In this document: piece by piece, positions 1 to 5,308 of the stretch
Layout of the letters: each line of letters starts with the position of its first letter
Numbering within the stretch: the first letter of the stretch is position 1
Source of the DNA: Candidatus Pacearchaeota archaeon
GTDB taxonomy: Archaea > Nanobdellota > Nanobdellia > Pacearchaeales > GW2011-AR1
Direction: 5' to 3'
NCBI GenBank assembly: GCA_016181905.1
Contig: JACOYM010000094.1
Coordinates: forward strand, 1-5,338
Length of the DNA: 5,338 nucleotides
The notes under the pieces: generated by a model
Database searches by the model: none
Told to the model about the DNA's origin: nothing
Seen by the model: the letters and a program-made list of their open reading frames with translations, nothing else
Position numbers and translations under genes: made by a program

Positions 1-16
1 CTTGTTTTTTTGGGTT

Positions 17-583
17 ATGAATAAATTAATGAAAAGCAAGAAAGGCTTTACGATTGGCGACTTGGGCAATATTGCAATAGCTTTTGGAGTTGCAGTCATA
101 ATAGTTGTTGTCATAACTTTGCTTGTGCAGAGCATAAGGGACAAGACAAGCATCATTCCGGATGAAGTTGCGGCTCTCTCTACAGGCAATGAGACATTGA
201 CTTGGGGCGGGAACAATACAGCGATTTCTTTAAGGGAAGGCAGAATTGATACAGGCAGCTTCAAGCTATACAACAATGGAAGCTTGCTTAATGCAGGCGC
301 TGGGGCAAATGCAAACTATACTGTAAGTGAATCTTCTGTAACAATAATTAATGCTACTCCGAATACAGCAGATTCAAAAGGGACAGGGCAAGGACAACTT
401 ACAACAAATACGTTAAATGCTTCTTACTCATATAAGTTTGGCTCGTCTGCCAGGAATACAACTAACCTTGGACTTGCGGCCCAAAACACTTTTGCAAGCT
501 TCCTGCCAATCACAGCAATGGCTTTGGTTGGCGCTTTGATATTAGGAATTGTCTTACGGTATTTTAAGGGAAAGCAGGAATAA
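17..583 (+). CDS. Two-span membrane protein with pilin-like N-terminus
   Basis: This 188-residue protein has a short basic leader (KSKKG) followed by FTIGD and a hydrophobic stretch at about residues 18-37. It resembles a class III (prepilin/archaellin) signal peptide: cleavage would fall between G10 and F11, with an acidic residue at +5 (D15). A second span lies near the C-terminus (about 163-180) and ends in a basic RYFKGK tail. The intervening ~115 residues are Asn/Thr/Ser/Gly-rich, have no cysteine and hold seven N-x-S/T sequons (N58, N66, N87, N100, N112, N134, N147). Positive charges at both ends predict N-in/C-in topology with the middle outside. True pilins lack a C-terminal span, so an anchored surface or virion envelope protein is equally likely. 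ATG at 17 is chosen because ATGA there would give the 4-bp stop/start overlap seen elsewhere in the window; ATG at 29 is a good alternative, and TTG at 2 is less likely. No clear ribosome binding site is visible. The coding call is firm; the role is inferred. Confidence 0.85.
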   Translation: MNKLMKSKKGFTIGDLGNIAIAFGVAVIIVVVITLLVQSIRDKTSIIPDEVAALSTGNETLTWGGNNTAISLREGRIDTGSFKLYNNGSLLNAGAGANANYTVSESSVTIINATPNTADSKGTGQGQLTTNTLNASYSYKFGSSARNTTNLGLAAQNTFASFLPITAMALVGALILGIVLRYFKGKQE

Positions 584-594
584 AACTAAACTTT

Positions 595-619
595 ATAATT
601 CTGATTGGATTATTCTTTT
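595..619 (+). terminator. Candidate T-rich terminator after the first gene
   Basis: Just after the stop at 583, a weak AT-only dyad (ATAAT 595-599 and ATTAT 609-613) is followed by a T-rich run ending in TTTT at 616-619. Archaeal termination commonly uses T-rich tracts without a strong hairpin, and this tract lies between the first gene and the next promoter. In DNA this AT-rich the signal is weak, so this is a positional inference. Confidence 0.3.
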
Positions 620-646
620 GTGAATTTATTTATAGTTTATATATTC

Positions 647-668
647 CGAAAAAAGAAGTATATATATA
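647..668 (+). promoter_or_regulatory. Archaeal BRE/TATA promoter for the operon
   Basis: A purine tract (CGAAAAAAGAAG, 647-658) that could act as a BRE directly precedes TATATATATA (659-668). The TATA centre is about 30 bp before the ATG at 694, which is the distance expected if the transcript starts at or just before the start codon. No Shine-Dalgarno sequence precedes that ATG, as expected of a leaderless mRNA. A second TATA-like string, TTTATATATT at 636-645, could instead start transcription near 665 and leave a ~30-nt leader containing the inverted repeat. One of the two probably drives the whole operon downstream. Confidence 0.55.
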
Positions 669-670
669 GT

Positions 671-694
671 TGTTATGCCAAGCAACGCATAACA
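671..694. promoter_or_regulatory. 8-bp inverted repeat over predicted start: operator or RNA hairpin
   Basis: TGTTATGC (671-678) and GCATAACA (687-694) are perfect reverse complements separated by 8 bases. The last base of the right arm is the A of the ATG at 694. Lying just after the TATA box and over the expected transcription start, it is placed to act as a repressor operator. If transcription starts upstream near 665, it would form a hairpin in the mRNA leader touching the start codon. No regulator gene is present in the window to match it with. Confidence 0.5.
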
Positions 695-801
695 TGACTT
701 GGGAATTATTGATAAAAATTCCGGCAGCTTTAGTTGGGATTGCCGTTTTTGGAGTGATTGTTTACCCTATTTATGAGTTTTTCAGACAAAGAAAGAGGTA
801 G
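694..801 (+). CDS. 35-aa single-span membrane protein
   Basis: This tiny first gene of the operon encodes MTWELLIKIPAALVG followed by further hydrophobic residues, giving one membrane span at about residues 8-28. It ends in a basic RQRKR tail, which predicts N-out/C-in topology. There is no ribosome binding site before the ATG, but the TATA box lies at the right distance for a leaderless message. Its TAG stop is one base before the next ATG (803), and the GAGGT ribosome site of that next gene overlaps its last codons, so translation is likely coupled. No family is recognised. Many small membrane proteins of archaeal viruses look like this, as do small subunits of membrane complexes. Its reality rests on spacing, the promoter and the clean span-plus-basic-tail design. 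Confidence 0.7.
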   Translation: MTWELLIKIPAALVGIAVFGVIVYPIYEFFRQRKR

Positions 802-802
802 A

Positions 803-928
803 ATGCAAAGGAAAGTGAGGCGCTCAAATAATCCTTTTGAAGAAAAAAAGGACATTGATTACTATGAAAATAATATCAAGCCTTTTTTTGATGAGGATGA
901 ATATTTTGAGGATGATGAGGCAAGATAA
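803..928 (+). CDS. 41-aa acidic hypothetical protein
   Basis: This short soluble protein has a basic start (QRKVRR) and a strongly acidic C-terminal half (FFDEDEYFEDDEAR), with no hydrophobic segment long enough to span a membrane. A GAGGT ribosome site (795-799) sits four bases before the ATG. Its TAA stop overlaps the ATG of the large downstream gene by one base (TAATG, 926-930), a classic reinitiation junction. It could be an adaptor or chaperone for the very basic 895-residue protein encoded next, given the opposite charge and coupled translation, but that is inference only. No family is recognised. Confidence 0.68.
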   Translation: MQRKVRRSNNPFEEKKDIDYYENNIKPFFDEDEYFEDDEAR

Positions 929-3615
929 TGGGTTTTGTTGTATCAGCAAATGTTAGGGGAGAGCCAGCCAGAGTTCAGCAAAGGGAAGGCAGGACAGTAT
1001 TCACAAGCAGGGGGGAAGCTGAGCAATTCCAAAGGGATTTAAGGCAGGGTGGATTTGACAGGGTTGATATTCTTGATGTTGGAGCTTCAACTGATGAGGA
1101 ATACTATGCTGAAAAAGTGACTGCGCCAGCTTCCACTCCGGACAGAGGCAGCAGGCCAATACCGAGTTCTCGCGAAAGCACGCAATTCAAAAGACAAGAG
1201 GAAGCAAAGCAGAGATTAGCTAATGTAGAAAAAGCAATTAAAGAAAGACCTCAGATTGCAGGCATAAGGGAAACTTTATCACAGCAAATTCTTTCACAAG
1301 CAAGTGGAGATTTTGGAACAAGGCAGCGAGAAGCTGAAAGAATACAAAGCTTAGAAGCGCAAGGCATTACATTCAAAGCCCCACAAGAGCAGTTCATAAG
1401 GCAAGGCTTTTCTGAAATAAGCCCTGCAAGGGAGATATTCCTAAAACAGGAAGCTGCAGAAAGAGAAAGAACAAGAATTAAGGAGCCGCCAAAAGAGCCA
1501 ACATTAAAATCAGTTGCTTTCGGCACAACTCCAATAAAAGAGCAGGTTAAGGAAGGCGCTAAGCTTGGCGCAAAAGTAGTTGTTGGGACATCAGTTGCCC
1601 CTTATTTATTTTTTAAAGAAGAAGTTTTAAAGCCAGCCACAGAGCCAATCTTTAAGTCAGCAATCAAAGGATTGAAGAAAGCCGGGGATATTGCTTATTC
1701 AGAAAGCTTATTGCCAGGCTTTGCCGCAAAACAATCACAGCTCGTACCATCTGACAAGGGGCTTGCCCTGCCTCTTTCTGACAAGGTTTCTAAAGAAATT
1801 GTAAGTCCAGACAAGCAGCAGGATGCCGCCAGTCGCTTCTATGAAGGTTCTGATAGTTTCAGGGTTCAAATTCCCACCGAAATCAGCAAAAAGGCAGAGC
1901 CATTTATAAAGTTTCCTAAGCAGATTGCGGCAACAGGAGTTGGCTTGGGGGCAGGTTTTTTGAGGTTTGGAGCAACAGCAGCAAAGGATATTGTGCAGAA
2001 TCCAATTGAAAGCTATGTGCTTTTCAAAGGCACAAGCCTATTTTTCAAGGGAGCTTCAACAATCCTTCCAAAAGCAGGCTTGCAGTTAAAGGGGATTGAA
2101 AGCGTTGGCACAATAGGAGTTCTTGGCGGCGGCTTTATTGGCATTGAAACATACCAAGCGCCTGCAGGAGAAAAATTAAGGACAGCGATAGAGGCAACAG
2201 GCGGCTTGGCTGTGCTTGGCACAGGAATCAAAGGGGCAAGATTGGGAGTTAAAGCATACAAAAGCTCTGTGATTGAAAAGCCGAGCATGGAGTTTGATAT
2301 AGGAATCACAACAGGAACAGGGGAGATTGGCGCAAGGGGCAAAATCCCAAAACCCTTTGCAGAAACAATATTGTCAAAAGAGCAATTTGCAGCAAAAAGC
2401 CCAAAGGCTGAAATAGAGTTTTATGACCTAAGGGCAATCCAAAAAGAGCAAAAGCCAATCAGGGATATATTTGTTGAAAGCAAGCCAGATGTTGAGATTG
2501 TCCCGAAGCAGAGGGAAATTCCATTTGAGAAAAAATTATTGCTGGAATCAAGGCAGCAGCCATTCTTTGAAGCGGAAGAAGCTGGAAGATTCATTAGGGT
2601 TGAAAAAGGAAAAGTAACAAGGGGTTTCGCATTTGACGAGCCATTGTTTGATTTAAGGCAGATAGGATTTGAGCCTAAGCTTACCTATCAGCCAAGAACA
2701 TATTTTCTTGAATTAGAGATTGATGGCAGGAAAGCTTTGTTTGTAAAGAAAGGAAGCCAATTGTTAAAGGTTGAAAAATTTATTGAATCAAAACCATTAG
2801 AGGCTGCAAAAGAAAAGCCAAAAGCAAAACAGTTCAAGTCAAGCGAAAAGGAGTTTGACTTAGGCAAGGGACAGGTATTGTTGCAGGAATTAGAGCCCCA
2901 AAAAGCAGAAGTAAAACAACAGCAAATATCAAAACAAAAGCTTATGACGGAGCAAATTATGGGGAGCAAGCTTACATCAAATCTCTTTCCCACGCTGTCA
3001 AAATTAGCTTCAAGGCAAAAGCAAAAGCCATTGCAAAAAAGTATTCTTGGATTAACTCTGGAGCAGGAGCAAAGGCAGCGCCCAAAGCAAGCGCAGAGAG
3101 CATCACAAATATTAGACCAAAAACAATCACAAGGATTAATTTTTGGAACAGCACTAAAACCAAGACAGAAACAAAAGCAGGAGCAATTAGTGGGTTTAAT
3201 TCCTTTGCAAAAGCCAAAGCAAGATTTAATTCAAATGCCAAAATTAAAGCCAAGACAGAAGCAAGATGTAATGGCAATTCCAATCATAGGTGTACCATTA
3301 ATCCAAGAAAATATCTTAGATTTTCCCCCATTCATCCCGCCCAAAATTCCACCTAGAAGTCCACCACAAAAACCGCCGAAGAAAGAACCACCTATTGAGC
3401 CGCCAAAAACACCACCAACTTTCTATTTCCCAAAATCAGAGTTCAGGCAAAGGAAGTTATCAAAAAAGGAAACGCGCAAAGGGAAAAGGGAATTTTTTGG
3501 GACTCCTTCATTAAGCGTTGTGGGTCTTGGCAAATTAGCAGCAGGCACTAAGCTGACAAAAAAACAACTGAAAGGAGAGGAATTTATAAGCCCATTCCAG
3601 ATAAGGAAGGTGTAA
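928..3615 (+). CDS. 895-aa modular Gln/Lys- and Pro-rich protein, possibly structural
   Basis: This is the dominant gene, with no family recognised. A GAGG site (917-920) precedes the ATG, which overlaps the previous stop (TAATG). Modules in order: residues 1-60, a small alpha/beta-looking domain with an EAEQFQRDLRQGGFDRVDI segment; 61-195, charged helical and linker sequence; 205-260 and 330-445, Gly/Ala-rich amphipathic helices that could insert in or lie along a membrane; about 450-620, a beta-rich folded region; 620-780, a Gln/Lys-rich region (21 Gln in 691-780) with LKPRQKQ repeated at 743 and 773; 800-830, eight PP pairs almost every four residues; 839-857, a Lys/Arg cluster; then a terminal SLSVVGLGKL segment ending FQIRKV. 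It has no Cys, His or Trp and only five Asn, and no signal peptide or catalytic motif is seen. The composition suits an elongated structural, tape-measure-like, scaffold or attachment protein of a virion or membrane machine; this is inference. The reading frame is certain. Confidence 0.95.
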   Translation: MGFVVSANVRGEPARVQQREGRTVFTSRGEAEQFQRDLRQGGFDRVDILDVGASTDEEYYAEKVTAPASTPDRGSRPIPSSRESTQFKRQEEAKQRLANVEKAIKERPQIAGIRETLSQQILSQASGDFGTRQREAERIQSLEAQGITFKAPQEQFIRQGFSEISPAREIFLKQEAAERERTRIKEPPKEPTLKSVAFGTTPIKEQVKEGAKLGAKVVVGTSVAPYLFFKEEVLKPATEPIFKSAIKGLKKAGDIAYSESLLPGFAAKQSQLVPSDKGLALPLSDKVSKEIVSPDKQQDAASRFYEGSDSFRVQIPTEISKKAEPFIKFPKQIAATGVGLGAGFLRFGATAAKDIVQNPIESYVLFKGTSLFFKGASTILPKAGLQLKGIESVGTIGVLGGGFIGIETYQAPAGEKLRTAIEATGGLAVLGTGIKGARLGVKAYKSSVIEKPSMEFDIGITTGTGEIGARGKIPKPFAETILSKEQFAAKSPKAEIEFYDLRAIQKEQKPIRDIFVESKPDVEIVPKQREIPFEKKLLLESRQQPFFEAEEAGRFIRVEKGKVTRGFAFDEPLFDLRQIGFEPKLTYQPRTYFLELEIDGRKALFVKKGSQLLKVEKFIESKPLEAAKEKPKAKQFKSSEKEFDLGKGQVLLQELEPQKAEVKQQQISKQKLMTEQIMGSKLTSNLFPTLSKLASRQKQKPLQKSILGLTLEQEQRQRPKQAQRASQILDQKQSQGLIFGTALKPRQKQKQEQLVGLIPLQKPKQDLIQMPKLKPRQKQDVMAIPIIGVPLIQENILDFPPFIPPKIPPRSPPQKPPKKEPPIEPPKTPPTFYFPKSEFRQRKLSKKETRKGKREFFGTPSLSVVGLGKLAAGTKLTKKQLKGEEFISPFQIRKV
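3154..3174 (+). repeat. LKPRQKQ-coding repeat, copy 1
   Basis: This 21-base unit inside the large gene encodes LKPRQKQ (residues 743-749). It matches 3244-3264 at 18 of 21 bases, and all three differences are synonymous, so the peptide is conserved exactly while third positions (and one Leu first position) drift. It lies in the Gln/Lys-rich region. Confidence 0.6.
3244..3264 (+). repeat. LKPRQKQ-coding repeat, copy 2
   Basis: This is the second copy of the heptapeptide (residues 773-779), exactly 90 bases (30 codons) after the first. Both copies are followed by a hydrophobic stretch (LVGLIPL after the first, VMAIPIIGVPLI after the second), which suggests the repeat unit is longer than the strictly matching part. 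Confidence 0.6.
3325..3417 (+). repeat. PPxx repeat tract within the large protein
   Basis: Residues 800-830 contain eight PP pairs at 800, 804, 808, 812, 816, 821, 825 and 829. This is a near-perfect four-residue period that predicts an extended polyproline-II rod. Codons CCC, CCG and CCA are mixed, so it is not a simple DNA microsatellite, and selection appears to act on the peptide. Consecutive prolines normally need aIF5A to translate efficiently. Confidence 0.8.
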
Positions 3616-3616
3616 A

Positions 3617-3778
3617 ATGATAGACATTGATAAGAATTTAGCCCATGCTTGGGTATATTTGTCTTTTGCGAAAGCAATCTTTTCGCTCGGAATTGGCATA
3701 ATTATTTTTTTTGCCATATATTATCATTATAAGAACAAGATAAGGAAAAGAAAGCAGGATGCGCTGAGGGACTTATGA
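3617..3778 (+). CDS. 53-aa single-span membrane protein
   Basis: This small gene fills the gap between the large protein and the next gene. It starts one base after the previous stop, with an AAGGTG ribosome site (3607-3612) placed four bases before the ATG. Residues 1-20 are mildly amphipathic (MIDIDKNLAHAW). About 21-36 form a strongly hydrophobic span (IFSLGIGIIIFFAIYY), followed by a basic tail (KNKIRKRK), so the likely topology is N-out/C-in. Its TGA overlaps the next ATG by four bases (ATGA, 3775-3778), showing that it and its neighbour are co-translated. It has the same design as the 35-residue protein at the head of the operon but no obvious sequence identity to it. No family is recognised; the coding call is well supported by both junctions. 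Confidence 0.8.
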   Translation: MIDIDKNLAHAWVYLSFAKAIFSLGIGIIIFFAIYYHYKNKIRKRKQDALRDL

Positions 3779-4377
3779 ACGAGGAAGAATTTGCAAAGGA
3801 ACAATTGAATCTGGAAAAGCATAAGCAGGATATTGGCTTCCTGCAGAATGCTCACAAAAAAGATTCTGATAGCGTATTCACTAAGCATTTGGATGCTTCA
3901 GATCTTCTTCAGCATATTGAAAAGCTGCTGATGGGTTATGAGTATGATTCTGAGGAAGAAACTTACAAGCCCCTTACCAAGCAGATTATACAGAATGACA
4001 AAGTGCTTCTGATTGAGCAGGGGGCTATACTTGATCCGAATTTCGTAAGGTTATCCATAGGATACTTGCAGACTTTCCTTAACTCAAATGTATTCCTTTC
4101 ATACATTGAAAGCATTGAGCAAATCAATGCAATAATGTGGGATGTCAATGTAAGGCTTACAAGGCTGCTGCACCCGTTAAAAAACAGGTTTGATGCAAAG
4201 ACTGTTGAAGTAACCTACGCAATAATAGAAAATTCAATTTATTTTGCTGTTAACAGGGCTTACAAGAAAAACACCCTTGATGCATTGACTAAGTCGCAGC
4301 ACTCAATAGAGCATTTGGGAGAAGGCCAAAAGTCAGCAACAGAGTCAAAAAAGGAATTTAAGATATTCGGGTTTTAA
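3775..4377 (+). CDS. 200-aa soluble helical hypothetical protein
   Basis: This protein has no signal peptide and no true membrane span. The N-terminal 30 residues are charged and helical (EEEFAKEQLNLEKHKQD), and the remainder reads as a mostly alpha-helical bundle with well-spaced hydrophobics, for example LLQHIEKLL and VRLTRLLHPL. The tail is polar (about 168-193) and ends KEFKIFGF, which looks like a flexible linker with a terminal docking peptide. Start choice is supported by the ATGA overlap and a GAGGG ribosome site (3766-3770). It has seven histidines but no cysteines and no recognisable metal or nucleotide motif. Flanked by membrane-protein genes, it may be a cytoplasmic or virion-interior partner of the two-span protein encoded next; that is inference. 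No family is recognised. Confidence 0.9.
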   Translation: MNEEEFAKEQLNLEKHKQDIGFLQNAHKKDSDSVFTKHLDASDLLQHIEKLLMGYEYDSEEETYKPLTKQIIQNDKVLLIEQGAILDPNFVRLSIGYLQTFLNSNVFLSYIESIEQINAIMWDVNVRLTRLLHPLKNRFDAKTVEVTYAIIENSIYFAVNRAYKKNTLDALTKSQHSIEHLGEGQKSATESKKEFKIFGF

Positions 4378-4379
4378 AA

Positions 4380-5174
4380 ATGGCAACATTCGAGCTTGGG
4401 GAATTGACAGCAAAAATAGGCCCTGCATTAGTGCAGATGCTAGGCTTATTGTGGGGCATCTTAAAGCTGCTTGGGATAGTTGGCTTCTTGTTATTAATTT
4501 GGTGGTATACAAGCTATAATGTAAGGCTGCTTGAAAGAAAATTTACCAAAGGCGGAAGGGTTAGCATTTCATTGAAAAGGGCAAAAAAGATATTTGACAA
4601 GAAGCTTGGGCATCCGCAGATACAGACTTTTGGATTTTTTGGCTTTGGCAGCAAGAAATTAAACGAGCCTCCATCTGATTGCATATTCCCATATCAGTCG
4701 AGCTTTGGAAATTCAATATTGTATGATTATATAATAAAGGAAGGCATATATTATCCTATCTCTAATGTAGTTCTTGGCAGAAAGTATATTGTTTCTTCAG
4801 ATATACAATTGCAGCAGGATGATAAATTCATGCAATGGGCGCAGGAGAATGGGATTGAAATAAAATCAATTGGCAATCCTGAAAATATTGTATATTCCAT
4901 AGAAGGCTCAGGATTGGAGATAACAAGGGATTTTGAGGCAGAGCAGGCATCTTTGAACAATCTCATTAATGCAGCTGACAAGTACAAGAACAGGAAGCCG
5001 ATTGAGATTGCAGCAATGTATGGCCTGATGATAATTATTGTTGTAGGCGCTTTCATTACGTTGATTTATGCCTTTTACAAGTCAGGGCAGATTATTGATG
5101 CGGTCAACAAGGGATGGGAGATATTCAAGGATTTGGGTGGAAAGGTAGTGGAGCAGAAATTAGGGCCAGGATGA
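4380..5174 (+). CDS. 264-aa two-span membrane protein with central domain
   Basis: Two hydrophobic spans lie at about residues 21-46 (ending LLLIWWYTSY) and 211-233. The first is followed by a basic stretch (RLLERKFTKGGR, then SLKRAKK) and the second is preceded by DKYKNRKP, so the ~160-residue middle (47-208) is predicted to face the cytoplasm or virion interior, with both ends outside. The middle starts basic, carries a Phe/Gly-rich FGFFGFGSKK segment (84-93) and then a mixed alpha/beta domain. C101 is the only cysteine in any complete protein of the window. A short amphipathic C-terminus (IIDAVNKGWEIFKDL) follows the second span. The gene starts two bases after the previous stop with a weak ribosome site, and its TGA overlaps the next ATG. 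No family is recognised; a membrane scaffold or platform subunit is plausible. Confidence 0.9.
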   Translation: MATFELGELTAKIGPALVQMLGLLWGILKLLGIVGFLLLIWWYTSYNVRLLERKFTKGGRVSISLKRAKKIFDKKLGHPQIQTFGFFGFGSKKLNEPPSDCIFPYQSSFGNSILYDYIIKEGIYYPISNVVLGRKYIVSSDIQLQQDDKFMQWAQENGIEIKSIGNPENIVYSIEGSGLEITRDFEAEQASLNNLINAADKYKNRKPIEIAAMYGLMIIIVVGAFITLIYAFYKSGQIIDAVNKGWEIFKDLGGKVVEQKLGPG

Positions 5175-5302
5175 GCCAGCTATTAAGTTCAAAAAGCAAG
5201 AAGGTAATAATGAAGTATTTGAAAAAATTATCACTCAATTATAAAAGGGTATCAATCAGAAAATCAACAGGAAGATATTATTTAATCTATGAAGGAGGCT
5301 GA
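5171..5302 (+). CDS. 43-aa strongly basic hypothetical protein
   Basis: This small protein is rich in Lys, Ser and Tyr (SSKSKKVIMKYLKKL, then SIRKSTGRYYLIYEGG), with no membrane span and few acidic residues. ATG at 5171 is preferred because it overlaps the upstream TGA by four bases (ATGA), matching the 3775 junction, and has an AGGG site (5162-5165). An in-frame ATG at 5114 would add 19 residues but overlap the previous gene by 61 bases. The C-terminal half looks like two short beta strands around a basic turn, which could contact nucleic acid or acidic lipid, but no known fold is recognised. Confidence 0.65.
   Translation: MSQLLSSKSKKVIMKYLKKLSLNYKRVSIRKSTGRYYLIYEGG
5291..5298 (+). promoter_or_regulatory. 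Strong Shine-Dalgarno site for the gene at 5309
   Basis: GAAGGAGG lies inside the last codons of the basic 43-residue gene, ten bases before ATG 5309. It is the strongest ribosome site in the window and it fixes the start at 5309 rather than the in-frame ATG at 5318, which would be 19 bases away. Confidence 0.6.
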
Positions 5303-5308
5303 ATAAAA

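Noticed and set aside
1..20. Possible end of an upstream gene (reading CFFGL then TGA at 18-20)
   Set aside because: This would give an ATGA overlap like the other junctions and is used as weak support for the start at 17, but six codons are too few to call a gene.
928..1107. SPOR-like domain at the N-terminus of the large protein
   Set aside because: The pattern of a strand, an EAEQFQRDLRQ helix and a GFDRVDI strand loosely resembles SPOR repeats, but the domain is short and key aromatic positions are not convincing. SPOR domains bind peptidoglycan, which archaea lack.
1251..2342. Minus-strand open frames at 1251-1526 and 2013-2342
   Set aside because: They lie wholly within the 895-aa gene, lack promoters or ribosome sites, and have composition expected of antisense shadows.
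2688..3283. Overlapping minus-strand open frames of about 100 codons opposite the Gln/Lys-rich region
   Set aside because: They are mirror images of purine-rich coding sequence: the low-complexity plus-strand Lys, Gln and Glu codons give hydrophobic-looking Phe/Leu/Ala strings on the other strand. They have no start signals and lie inside a certain gene.
928..3615. Calling the large protein a tailed-phage tape measure
   Set aside because: Length and helical Gly/Ala regions are suggestive, but no tail, baseplate, portal or terminase genes are visible, and the Gln/PPxx C-terminus is not typical of tape measures.
5114..5170. Longer start for the basic C-terminal small gene
   Set aside because: It would overlap the 264-aa gene by 61 bases and lacks support, whereas ATG 5171 gives the 4-bp overlap seen elsewhere in this operon.
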